Part shown: one piece after another, positions 1 to 5,829 of the stretch
Layout: each line of letters begins with the position of its first letter
Position numbering within the stretch: the stretch's first letter is position 1
NCBI GenBank assembly: GCA_020725315.1
Contig: DYFG01000074.1
Span: forward strand, 1 to 7,937
Origin: Nitrosotalea sp.
GTDB taxonomy: Archaea > Halobacteriota > Syntropharchaeia > Alkanophagales > Methanospirareceae
Length of the DNA stretch: 7,937 nucleotides
Direction: 5' to 3'
The notes under the pieces: generated by a model
Databases searched by the model: none
The model's input: the letters and a program-made list of their open reading frames with translations, nothing else
Told to the model about the DNA's origin: nothing
Made by a program: the position numbers and the translations under genes

Positions 1-68
1 ACGTGAAAGCCTACTTTTAATCCGCTATCTCGTGCTCTTCTGTTCGCCTCGATCGCGGATGTAATTTC
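1..68 (-). pseudogene. Fragment resembling the middle of Elp3 (radical SAM tRNA-modifying protein), cut by window edge
   Basis: On the minus strand one frame stays open from a TGA at 69-71 down to the window edge. Its readable part, from about position 59, is SAIEANRRARDSGLKVGFH. This resembles the Elp3 segment just before the conserved MPGLPG, where family members read roughly like EATRLLKDSGLKVCYHIMPGLPG. Elp3 is a radical SAM and acetyltransferase-like enzyme that modifies wobble uridines in tRNA. I see no start codon, and the stop lies only about four codons before the similarity begins, so this is not an intact gene. The frame differs from that of the PAC2-like gene running into it. Only about 19 residues support the call, and other radical SAM proteins have a similar helix-strand pattern. 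Confidence 0.35.
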
Positions 69-199
69 TCAACGAGCGCATCTACTGCGAGTTTACCAAC
101 GGACCTGAGTCCTGGTGACCCTACTATTGCTATCGGCTCCCTCAGCTCAATCTTACTCGTATCCCTGTAGTTTATCCATGCTTTTTTCGTTATGCCCAT
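17..199 (-). pseudogene. N-terminal fragment of a PAC2-family protein (proteasome assembly chaperone-like), broken
   Basis: The gene starts at ATG 197-199 and codes for 60 residues. The segment PIAIVGSPGLRSVGKLAVDA at residues 22-41 has the signature of the archaeal PAC2 family: a first strand, a G-x-PG turn, then VGKLA before a helix. The family is related to eukaryotic proteasome assembly chaperones, and intact archaeal members are about 240-270 residues. Similarity holds up to LVEKLHPR (about residue 49); the family then normally continues into a strand such as LFAELYS. Here the frame runs instead through an unrelated, charged tail to a stop at 17-19. The gene therefore looks broken, or chimeric at about position 51-58. 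A possible TATA-like tract, TTTTTAATAAG on the minus strand (about 219-229), would place transcription start close to the ATG, so it may be leaderless. The N-terminal family call is fairly firm; the cause of the break is open. Confidence 0.6.
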
Positions 200-230
200 G
201 ATTTAAGAAGAAGATTTTCTTATTAAAAAG

Positions 231-235
231 AAAGG
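231..235 (+). promoter_or_regulatory. Possible ribosome binding site of the phosphodiesterase gene
   Basis: AAGGG lies four bases before the ATG at 240. It is a short, closely spaced Shine-Dalgarno-like match and supports this ATG. The 40 bases separating the two divergent genes (200-239) are AT-rich and must hold both promoters. Confidence 0.3.
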
Positions 236-239
236 GTTA

Positions 240-914
240 ATGAAAATAATAGCTCACCGTGGAGCTCGGGTAGAAGAGCCTGAGAACACGCTGAGAGCAA
301 TAAAAAGAGCCTTCGAGCGTGGTGCTGATGCGGTAGAAATTGACGTCAGATTGAGTAAAGACCATGAAATAGTGGTTATTCACGATGACACGCTGGAGCG
401 AACGACGAATGGTTCCGGAAAGGTCGGTGAGAAGACACTCAACCAATTGAGATCACTTGATGCAGGAAAAGGAGAGAGGATTCCAATGCTCTCTGAAGTG
501 CTTTTACTCGCAAAAGAGCGCGGAATTGAGTTAGTTATCGAATTGAAAGAAGTGGATATGGAGAAACTCGTCGTACAAGAAATAGGAGAGGCAGAAATGG
601 AGAAAAGCGTTACAATCTCTTCATTCTTCCATCTTTCACTCCTCAAAATAAAGGAGCTTGTACCTACCATTAAGACAGGTGTAATACTCTCCTCTTTGCC
701 TGTTTATCCTGTTAAATTAGCGCTTGATGCAAAAGCTGATGTTATTTTCCAAAAGTATCCTCGATTAAATAGAGAATACGTTGAAGAAGCATCAAGAAAC
801 GGGATAGCAATCTATCCATGGACTATAAACACGATCGAAGATTTTAAGAAAGTACGTGAACTCGGTGTGGCAGGCGTCGTTACTGACAATCCGTGCCTTT
901 TCAAATCCCTGTGA
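240..914 (+). CDS. Glycerophosphodiester phosphodiesterase (GDPD family), cytoplasmic UgpQ-like
   Basis: Hydrolyses glycerophosphodiesters to sn-glycerol 3-phosphate plus an alcohol, using a divalent metal, in a TIM-barrel fold. The 224-residue protein begins at once with the family motif: IIAHRGA at 3-9 gives the catalytic His6 and Arg7, and PENT follows at 14-17. EIDV at 33-36 supplies metal-ligand acids Glu33 and Asp35, and IHDDTLERTTNG from 47 supplies the second catalytic His48. ELK at 101-103, PWTIN at 193-197 (substrate-pocket Trp) and TDNP at 215-218 complete the C-terminal barrel strands. There is no signal peptide or membrane segment, so it should act in the cytoplasm like UgpQ rather than the periplasmic GlpQ. 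The length is slightly under the usual 230-250. It converges with the aquaporin gene, with 54 bases between. In an archaeon the substrate could be a polar-lipid breakdown product; the sequence does not decide this. Confidence 0.93.
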   Translation: MKIIAHRGARVEEPENTLRAIKRAFERGADAVEIDVRLSKDHEIVVIHDDTLERTTNGSGKVGEKTLNQLRSLDAGKGERIPMLSEVLLLAKERGIELVIELKEVDMEKLVVQEIGEAEMEKSVTISSFFHLSLLKIKELVPTIKTGVILSSLPVYPVKLALDAKADVIFQKYPRLNREYVEEASRNGIAIYPWTINTIEDFKKVRELGVAGVVTDNPCLFKSL

Positions 915-928
915 AACGAGGCTCAGCA

Positions 929-935
929 TTTTTTT
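929..935 (+). terminator. T-tract terminator after the phosphodiesterase gene
   Basis: Seven T residues begin 15 bases after the TGA stop, in a 54-base space between convergent genes. Archaeal RNA polymerase ends transcription at such runs without needing a strong hairpin, and none is evident here. Confidence 0.45.
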
Positions 936-968
936 GATAAACTGCTACAATCACTTGTATAAGGTTGT

Positions 969-1724
969 TTATGCTCTAAGTTCGGCGATGTGAGTATATA
1001 AGAATGCAGCAATAATTGCTCCAATTATAGGACCTATGATATATACTGGGAACTGCGCCCAAAGGTTTGGACCTCCAAACAAAGTGTTTCCGACATAGGG
1101 TCCAAAGGTTCTTGCGGGATTAAATGACGCTCCTGTAATGTTTCCTGTAGTGGTTATGCCTCCACCCACTACCAGACCAATGATTAAGCCGGCAAACTGC
1201 TTTGGTGTTCGTTCATCAACTGCCAATGCCATGATAGTGAGCATCAAAAAAAACGTAATCACGACTTCGTTTAAAATCCCCTGTGCATAGCTTATACCCG
1301 GAAATAGTGCTGTAGCACCGCAACCCCCAACTGTTGCTGCACGTCTACCCACTATTGTAACGAAAAAAATGCTTGCTAGAGTAGCACCTATCAACTGGGA
1401 GATAATATAAGGAATGACATCTTTTCTCGGGAATCTCTTTACTGTCCATAAAGCTATTGTAACCGCGGGATTGATATGGCATCCTGATATATGCCCAAAG
1501 ATGTAAATTGAGGCAGCCACTGCGATAGCAAAAGCGATTCCTATTGCGAGCCAATCAGCAAGACCGCCGAGAGCACTTATCCCGATTGAAAAATCTGATC
1601 GCCATACCTCTCCTTGTGCAAGCAGAATAGTGACCGCAGCCGCGCCTGCTCCTATATACACGAGGAGAAATGTTCCTATACACTCAGCCAAACACTTCTT
1701 TAGAAGAGTTCGTTCTACCTCCAT
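969..1724 (-). CDS. aqpM: AqpM-like aquaporin / aquaglyceroporin (MIP family)
   Basis: A six-helix MIP channel of 251 residues moving water and small uncharged solutes across the cell membrane. Hydrophobic segments lie at roughly 10-34, 57-78, 102-125, 148-169, 177-193 and 225-245. The two pore half-helices carry the NPA motifs: HINPAV (Asn85) and FNPARTFGPY (Asn202, Arg205). By spacing from these motifs I place the aromatic/arginine filter at Phe65, Ile190, Ala199 and Arg205. The Ile replaces the His of strict water channels and matches AqpM of Methanothermobacter, as do GCHINPAV and the stretch GITTTGNITGASFNPAR. AqpM-type channels pass water and, more weakly, glycerol. The start is ATG at 1722-1724 with the ribosome site AGGAGA seven bases upstream. 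It follows the GlcG/HbpS-like gene on the same strand after 57 bases, so cotranscription is likely. Lipoprotein or signal features are absent. Confidence 0.93.
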   Translation of the reverse strand: MEVERTLLKKCLAECIGTFLLVYIGAGAAAVTILLAQGEVWRSDFSIGISALGGLADWLAIGIAFAIAVAASIYIFGHISGCHINPAVTIALWTVKRFPRKDVIPYIISQLIGATLASIFFVTIVGRRAATVGGCGATALFPGISYAQGILNEVVITFFLMLTIMALAVDERTPKQFAGLIIGLVVGGGITTTGNITGASFNPARTFGPYVGNTLFGGPNLWAQFPVYIIGPIIGAIIAAFLYTHIAELRA

Positions 1725-1731
1725 GAATTTA

Positions 1732-1737
1732 TCTCCT
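1732..1737 (-). promoter_or_regulatory. Ribosome binding site of the aquaporin gene
   Basis: AGGAGA on the minus strand, seven bases before the ATG. It is a good Shine-Dalgarno match, which supports the chosen start and shows that this organism uses leadered mRNAs at least in part. Confidence 0.6.
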
Positions 1738-1781
1738 GAAATTTAAAAATAAAAAGTGAGAAGCTGACTGTATTTTTCCTA

Positions 1782-2180
1782 TTAAAATGCCTTCACACCT
1801 GCTTCTGCAACTTCTATGTCCTGGGGTACAGCGCCTCCACTGACACCAATTGCACCTACGAGTTCGCCTCCCTTCCTCAGCGGAATGCCACCTCCAAATA
1901 TTACCAATCTCCCCATGTTTGTTGCATGTATGCCAAATAGTGATTTTCCTGGCTGTGATTCTTTACCCAGGTCTTCGGTCGTCATATTGAAAGCAACAGC
2001 TGTAAATGCCTTGTTAATGGCTATGTTTATGCTCCCTAACCACGCTTTGTCCATCCTTTCAAAAGCCACTAAGTTCCCCCCTACATCCACAACAGCAATG
2101 TTCATTGGCACGCCTATCTGTTCCGCTTTTACTTCAGCCCCTTCCACAACCTTCTTCGCCTCAGCTAAAGTTAGTTCCAT
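1782..2180 (-). CDS. GlcG/HbpS-like protein (DUF336 heme-binding / cobalamin-adenosyltransferase-like fold)
   Basis: A 132-residue protein of the GlcG/HbpS family, close to the usual 130-145. Family marks are LTLAEAKK at 3-10, the strand-turn IAVVDVGGNLVAFERMDKAW at 28-47, the central K-A-F-T-A helix at 57-62, PGKSLFGI at 77-84, the glycine-rich FGGGIPL at 95-101 and GAIGVSGG at 109-116. The GGGIPL and GVSGG turns line the ligand pocket in known structures. Characterised members bind heme or sense redox state, and others are encoded beside glycolate or diol metabolism genes; function varies, so the substrate is unknown here. There is no signal peptide, unlike secreted HbpS. The start is supported by AGGTGGTGG upstream; the nearer ATG at 2185-2187 is out of frame and stops quickly. 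It leads a probable two-gene unit with the aquaporin. Confidence 0.85.
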   Translation of the reverse strand: MELTLAEAKKVVEGAEVKAEQIGVPMNIAVVDVGGNLVAFERMDKAWLGSINIAINKAFTAVAFNMTTEDLGKESQPGKSLFGIHATNMGRLVIFGGGIPLRKGGELVGAIGVSGGAVPQDIEVAEAGVKAF

Positions 2181-2188
2181 TTTTCATA

Positions 2189-2197
2189 CCACCACCT
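2189..2197 (-). promoter_or_regulatory. Ribosome binding site of the GlcG/HbpS-like gene
   Basis: AGGTGGTGG on the minus strand, eight bases before the start ATG, matches the 3' end of 16S rRNA well. It favours the ATG at 2178-2180 over the out-of-frame ATG lying between. Confidence 0.55.
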
Positions 2198-2231
2198 TTT
2201 TTTCCACCTAATTCCTTTCTGCACATATTCT

Positions 2232-2254
2232 TATACATGTATATAAAACTTTCG
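2232..2254 (-). promoter_or_regulatory. Archaeal promoter of the GlcG/HbpS-aquaporin unit, overlapping a 12-base palindrome
   Basis: Read on the minus strand, the region gives CGAAAGT (2248-2254, BRE-like) followed directly by the TATA box TTTATATA (2240-2247). Transcription would start near 2215-2220, leaving a leader of roughly 40 bases that includes the ribosome site. Partly overlapping the downstream half of the TATA box is the perfect palindrome TATACATGTATA (2232-2243). A repressor bound there could block TBP, but AT-rich palindromes also arise by chance. Confidence 0.6.
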
Positions 2255-2267
2255 ATTTTTTCATAAC

Positions 2268-2274
2268 TAAAAAC
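2268..2274 (-). terminator. Possible T-tract terminator of the UPF0147-GTPase unit
   Basis: The minus strand reads GTTTTTA about 70 bases after the GTPase stop and just before the next promoter. The run is short and no clear hairpin precedes it. The rest of the 162-base space (2181-2342) shows no gene. Confidence 0.25.
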
Positions 2275-2342
2275 TTTTTCTTCTCGACCAACTCTATCCC
2301 ACCAATGCGAGCAGGTCAACCGAAAATAGCACAATCGTCGGC

Positions 2343-3560
2343 TTATCTTGAGGAATAAACAACCTTTATTATATCATCGTTTTCCAATGCGTATTTCTCA
2401 CCCAGTCGGAGTTTGGTTCTCGCATCAACCGCAAAAAGAAAGCCCTTACCGATGTCAGAATGAACGGCGAAAGCTAAGTCCCGTGCGGTACCCCCTCGCT
2501 TCAAAAGAAATGCATCCGGCATGATTCTTCCCGCAGAGTCACTGAACTTGTGCTCATCCTCCACGGGATACGCAACCACGTAATCCAACAGGTCGAATAC
2601 AACACGATTTATAATAGCCTGGACACCCGTGCCGTTATACGTCTGAATTAATTTCCCTATCTTTTCCAGTCCCTTTCTCTGCTCCTCCGTGAGTTCGCGT
2701 AACGGCTCAAAATCCAAATCACCAGGCAGATACGTTATGATTTTATTCTTTGCTGCGGTTCTCAAAGCAAGTTCTGCCTCGGCTGAACAGGGAATAACCG
2801 GCTCACCATCTCCTTCTCCGCTCTGCGCTTCCAGTTTTTTAATGTTCGCTTCTGGCGCTATGTCTGCTTTGTTCGCCGCAATAATCATTTTTTTACTCCT
2901 TTTTATAATATGCAACGCTAACTTTTTCAGGTCATCATCATTCCATAACTTCAATTTACTCTTATCTGAAAGGTCAGATTCTGATATCGCCCTCTTTATG
3001 TGCTCTTCAGTTACTCCCACGCCGGCTAATTGCTCAGAAAGTAGGCGCTCTATCTTTGTTCCTTCTAATTCCGCCTTTCTCTCCAATTTTCTCCAATTCC
3101 TCTTTATTATCCCATATACCCACATATTCAACTCCGCTTTGAAGAACGTGAGGTCTTCCAGTGGGTTATGGTCCCCGATTTCCACCACATTACCATCCGC
3201 ATCTGTTCCCCCTGATGCATCGACGACCTGTATTATCGCCTCTGCCTGTCTGAGTTCGTCTAAAAATTCGTTTCCCAATCCCCTTCCTTCGTGTGCACCC
3301 TTGACCAGTCCCGCAACATCGAGAAGCTCCACCGGTACGAAGCGAAACCCCTCAATGCAATTTCCACACCCCTGCGGTCCAATTTCCCGCAGGATCTTTT
3401 CTTCGCTACACGGGCATTTCACCTTCACGTATGCGATCCCTCGGTTAGGGGTGATGGTGGTGAATGGATAAGCGGCTATTTCAACATCCGCGAGTGTAGA
3501 AGCTTTGAAAAAGGTTGATTTCCCCGAATTTGGCTTCCCTGCGATCGCGATGGTTATCAT
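2343..3560 (-). CDS. YGR210-type OBG-family GTPase with C-terminal TGS domain (YchF-related)
   Basis: A 405-residue P-loop GTPase of the Obg branch, archaeal/eukaryotic YGR210 type, expected to act on ribosomes or translation. Counting from ATG 3558-3560: G1 loop GKPNSGKST at 8-16, effector segment YPFTTI at 31-36, G3 DVAGL at 81-85, G4 NKAD at 230-233, G5 SAE at 259-261. A mostly helical insertion lies between G3 and G4, and a TGS domain covers about 331-405. Four cysteines (CPC at 49-51, GCGNC at 65-68) sit between the effector and G3 segments and may bind metal; similar cysteines occur in relatives. The frame extends upstream to a TTG at 3570-3572, overlapping the previous gene. I prefer the ATG because MITIAIAGKPNSGKST is how this family normally begins and because it leaves just one base after the TGA of the UPF0147 gene, suggesting coupled translation. 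Confidence 0.92.
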   Translation of the reverse strand: MITIAIAGKPNSGKSTFFKASTLADVEIAAYPFTTITPNRGIAYVKVKCPCSEEKILREIGPQGCGNCIEGFRFVPVELLDVAGLVKGAHEGRGLGNEFLDELRQAEAIIQVVDASGGTDADGNVVEIGDHNPLEDLTFFKAELNMWVYGIIKRNWRKLERKAELEGTKIERLLSEQLAGVGVTEEHIKRAISESDLSDKSKLKLWNDDDLKKLALHIIKRSKKMIIAANKADIAPEANIKKLEAQSGEGDGEPVIPCSAEAELALRTAAKNKIITYLPGDLDFEPLRELTEEQRKGLEKIGKLIQTYNGTGVQAIINRVVFDLLDYVVAYPVEDEHKFSDSAGRIMPDAFLLKRGGTARDLAFAVHSDIGKGFLFAVDARTKLRLGEKYALENDDIIKVVYSSR

Positions 3561-3561
3561 T

Positions 3562-3834
3562 TCATTCTTCAACAGAAATCGTTTCTAACTGACTTACTAT
3601 GCTCCACATCAACGTCCTTGTATGCGAAGGGATATTAAGACTGGTTGTTAGTTCATCCAAATCAGAAATCACCCTTGCCACTCGCACGGTCAGAGATTCA
3701 TCGCCGTTCAGCAACTTATTTTTCACTTCGCTAGCCGATTTTCTTATGTTTCGTGGAACCGTTATATCACCCATCATTTCATCAAGCATCTCTATGCATT
3801 TCTTCATGATTTCTTCTTTATCCGCCCCTTCCAT
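3562..3834 (-). CDS. UPF0147 family protein
   Basis: A small soluble archaeal protein of 90 residues, the usual family length, of unknown function. The family marks are the helix pair around ITVPRNIRKSASEVKNKL (24-41), RVARVISDLDEL at 51-62 and the conserved NIPSHTRTLMWSIVSQLE at 66-83. It appears entirely helical, with no cysteine cluster, signal peptide or membrane segment. The start ATG has a near-perfect ribosome site upstream. It sits immediately before the OBG-family GTPase with stop and start separated by one base, so the two are surely cotranscribed. That pairing hints at a translation-linked role, but this is inference from context only. Confidence 0.9.
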   Translation of the reverse strand: MEGADKEEIMKKCIEMLDEMMGDITVPRNIRKSASEVKNKLLNGDESLTVRVARVISDLDELTTSLNIPSHTRTLMWSIVSQLETISVEE

Positions 3835-3843
3835 TCGTTCTTG

Positions 3844-3853
3844 TCACCTCCTC
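3844..3853 (-). promoter_or_regulatory. Strong ribosome binding site of the UPF0147 gene
   Basis: GAGGAGGTGA on the minus strand, nine bases before the ATG, is a full anti-16S match. It is the strongest site in the window, implying high translation of the small protein. Confidence 0.7.
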
Positions 3854-3907
3854 GATTTCTCGTGCAAGATAATAGGAGACTGGTAAACTGTAAAAGAATT
3901 TCCCACT

Positions 3908-3919
3908 AAAAATATTTTA
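3908..3919. promoter_or_regulatory. AT-rich TATA-like element between divergent genes
   Basis: AAAAATATTTTA is nearly symmetrical and could serve as a TATA box in either direction. For the plus-strand kinase gene it would put transcription start near 3941-3945, almost at the coding start, so that mRNA could be almost leaderless. For the UPF0147 gene it would give a leader of about 50 bases holding the strong ribosome site. The 120-odd bases between the two genes show no other clear signal. Confidence 0.35.
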
Positions 3920-3955
3920 CTCAGCAATAAAAATAGCTATGTAATATTGGAAGAC

Positions 3956-4834
3956 ATGCGAGCTATTGAAGAAGCAGTGCAGGATGAACTGAGACAAGGG
4001 AAAAAGCCGTTAACTCTCTTCATGCTCGGCGGTGTTGATGTAGGAAAGACGTACACCGTTACTTCTCTTGCAAACAGATTTTATGAGCACGGACTAACCG
4101 TAGCTGTTGTGGATGCTGATGTGGGCCAGAGTGATATCGGTCCTCCCTGCTGCATAGGAATGGGTATTCTGGATAAGAAAATCAAGAAGCTTTCAGAAGT
4201 GCCTCTTCACAGCCTCTATTTTGTTGGGAATACCTCACCCGAGCGATGTATGCAGGAATGCATAACGGGGGCAGCCGCTGCTGTGCAGGAAGCAAAAAAG
4301 TGCGATGCGGATCTTATACTGGTGGATTCAACCGGATGGATAGAGGGAGAAGATGCGAAGAGGTTCAAACTGCTCGAGATAAAAGGGATAGACCCTTCTC
4401 TTCTCGTTGCGATCGAGAGAGAGGATGAATTGAAGCATATCCTCCCGCATTTACATAAACGGGTCATTAGGTTACGAATTTCACCTGAAACGAGGAATAG
4501 AACGAGGGAAGAGCGAAGATCACTGCGTGAAGAGGCGTATAAGGGCTATTTTAGAGCAGCTCAGAACAGCGTTTTTGAGCTCGCTCTTTTAACATGGCTC
4601 CCAGAGATAGGCACCATATTGGGGCTTTTCAGTCGTTCATGCGATGGTGATGAAGATGGTGATGAGCTTCTAGGGCTCGGGATACTCCGAAAACTGGATT
4701 ACGAACGTGGCAAAGCAGTCGTATTTACACCGGTAAATGCTGATACTGGTGATAAGGCAGGTATAAAAGGGATAAAACCGGGTGGTGTGAAGCTAATAAG
4801 GGTAAATGATGAATTTAAAGAGTTTAAATTGTAA
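3956..4834 (+). CDS. Clp1/Grc3-type polynucleotide 5'-hydroxyl kinase
   Basis: A P-loop kinase of the Clp1/Grc3 family, which phosphorylates 5'-OH ends of RNA or DNA using ATP; archaeal PH0197 is a characterised relative. Counting from ATG 3956, Walker A is GGVDVGKT at 25-32, with the Asp typical of this family. DADVGQSDIGPP at 53-64 and VDSTGW at 123-128 form the next nucleotide and metal elements. The arginine-rich lid NRTREERRSLREEAYKGYF (181-199) matches the family lid, ending in the usual YF. After it come a hydrophobic stretch and an acidic run DGDEDGDE (230-237), then a small beta-rich C-terminus. At 292 residues it is shorter than the roughly 350 of PH0197-like proteins. A TTG at 3947 would add three residues; ATG is preferred although GGAAG lies only two bases upstream, so initiation may be near-leaderless. 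Likely roles are RNA repair or processing of tRNA/rRNA ends. Confidence 0.87.
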   Translation: MRAIEEAVQDELRQGKKPLTLFMLGGVDVGKTYTVTSLANRFYEHGLTVAVVDADVGQSDIGPPCCIGMGILDKKIKKLSEVPLHSLYFVGNTSPERCMQECITGAAAAVQEAKKCDADLILVDSTGWIEGEDAKRFKLLEIKGIDPSLLVAIEREDELKHILPHLHKRVIRLRISPETRNRTREERRSLREEAYKGYFRAAQNSVFELALLTWLPEIGTILGLFSRSCDGDEDGDELLGLGILRKLDYERGKAVVFTPVNADTGDKAGIKGIKPGGVKLIRVNDEFKEFKL

Positions 4835-4845
4835 CCACAAGATTA

Positions 4846-4872
4846 CACATAAGCCCTTACAGGGCTTGTGTG
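4846..4872 (+). terminator. Strong hairpin after the kinase gene, possible terminator or mRNA end structure
   Basis: CACATAAGCCCT (4846-4857) pairs with AGGGCTTGTGTG (4861-4872) around a three-base loop TAC: twelve pairs including one T-G wobble. It begins 11 bases after the kinase stop. No T-run follows on the plus strand, so it is not a classical terminator; it might protect the 3' end or block readthrough from the convergent gene. Confidence 0.5.
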
Positions 4873-4877
4873 GTCGT

Positions 4878-4950
4878 GAGGCGGAGCCCCACATAAGAAA
4901 AGGTTTGGGGTGGTTAGGGGCGGAGCCCCTACATGGGGCAGAGCCCCACA
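4878..4950. repeat. Three copies of a short GC-rich palindromic repeat, core GGCGGAGCCCC
   Basis: The core occurs at 4880-4890 and 4919-4929, and with one change (GGCAGAGCCCC) at 4937-4947. Each is followed by ACA or TACA. Copy 2 can fold as a seven-pair stem, TAGGGGC/GCCCCTA with loop GGA (4915-4931), and copy 3 as a six-pair stem (4934-4948); copy 1 is imperfect. Offsets are 39 and 18 bases. The cluster fills the space between two convergent genes, its GC content stands out from the AT-rich spacers elsewhere, and the last copy ends four bases before the neighbouring stop codon. It resembles REP-like intergenic palindromes. On the minus strand a CCTTTTC tract follows two of the hairpins, so the cluster may also end transcription of the citG-like operon. 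Confidence 0.65.
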
Positions 4951-4953
4951 CTA

Positions 4954-5829
4954 TCAAACCCTCAAACCACCGAGGATAGTGATAAATAAGGCAGCTGCTA
5001 TTATATCCGCGGTAGATCCGGGATTGAGTCCTTCCCGTATGAGCGCCCTATCGAATTCCTCTATCTCTTTCCGTTTGTATCCCCTACCAACAATCCACTG
5101 TGCCCTCTCCTTCACGTATCTGCTCTTTTCGGGACCGAACTTCATTGTAATAAAGGTATCCTCCTCCTCCGAAAGCAACCTTAGATAAGCATGAGTTATC
5201 GTATCATTTATGCGCTTCTCCCTGGCAAAATCCTTTATCAGCGGTGCATACTTGAAGGTTATCTCAAATCCACCCACCAACTCGCGTGAGATCAAATCAT
5301 ACGATGCAGAGATGGTAAGTATCGCATGAAGAGAGAGCTTCTTCTCTCTAATCTCCTTTATCGAAGCCTCATCCATCACATCAAGTTCGGGCACATCTCT
5401 TCGCACTTTCACTTTTGCTCTGGGAAAGGCGGTGTAAACCTCTATTGCATCAGCCATGCTCGTGTTCAGCATGATCTCCATTGCTTTCCGCTTTAGCTTC
5501 TCCATCTCATAGCGCTCACAAGCTCCCGCAGCCATCGCTAAAGGAACGAACAATAGTAGTGCACCGAAATGGGTATTTCCTCCGCTCTGCCATGCGACGC
5601 TTTCTTCCACCCCTCTTCTTATCAACTCACCCACACCCGGTCCATTGCTGCTTCCTCGTGCTGCTGTTTCTCTCAAAATTGGGTACAGGGCAACCGAAGA
5701 TGCGATAAAATGCTCATAGCGTGTATCTATAAAGTCATGCGTTCGGTCCACATTACCGGGTTTAGGATACGCGGATACTTCCAGAAGCAGAGCCAACTGT
5801 GCACTTCGCGCAACGTAATCCTCATTCAT
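4954..5829 (-). CDS. Triphosphoribosyl-dephospho-CoA synthase family protein (CitG/MdcB-like), archaeal type
   Basis: A 291-residue protein of the CitG/MdcB family, whose bacterial members build 2'-(5''-triphosphoribosyl)-3'-dephospho-CoA, precursor of the citrate or malonate decarboxylase prosthetic group. Family motifs are EVSAYPKPGNVDR at 17-29, SGGNTHFGALLL at 82-93 and LNPGSTADIIAAALF at 268-282; the fold is all-helical. The length fits the family. Archaea of this kind usually lack the bacterial acyl-carrier subunit, so the true product is unknown; a related ribosyl-transfer step in cofactor synthesis is possible but not shown. The start ATG overlaps the dapF stop by four bases (ATGA), so translation is coupled and the gene is the third in a dapL-dapF operon. 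No lyase or decarboxylase genes are visible here. Family assignment is firm, function is not. Confidence 0.85.
   Translation of the reverse strand: MNEDYVARSAQLALLLEVSAYPKPGNVDRTHDFIDTRYEHFIASSVALYPILRETAARGSSNGPGVGELIRRGVEESVAWQSGGNTHFGALLLFVPLAMAAGACERYEMEKLKRKAMEIMLNTSMADAIEVYTAFPRAKVKVRRDVPELDVMDEASIKEIREKKLSLHAILTISASYDLISRELVGGFEITFKYAPLIKDFAREKRINDTITHAYLRLLSEEEDTFITMKFGPEKSRYVKERAQWIVGRGYKRKEIEEFDRALIREGLNPGSTADIIAAALFITILGGLRV

Noticed and set aside
240..1724. Phosphodiesterase and aquaporin as one glycerol-metabolism unit
   Set aside because: They are convergent with a T-tract between them, so they cannot form an operon; the functional link would be guesswork.
2689..3471. Long open frame of 260 codons on the plus strand opposite the GTPase gene
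   Set aside because: Its translation is rich in Ser, Pro and Phe with no family motif, and it lies wholly within a GTPase gene whose motifs are unmistakable. It is an antisense shadow.
3558..3572. TTG start at 3570-3572 giving a GTPase longer by four residues
   Set aside because: It would overlap the UPF0147 gene by 11 bases and adds MKNE before the usual family N-terminus; the ATG at 3558-3560 fits better, although the overlap is not impossible.
4878..4950. Repeats considered as a CRISPR array
   Set aside because: The units are about 11-18 bases, unequally spaced (39 and 18 bases), differ from each other, and no cas gene is present.
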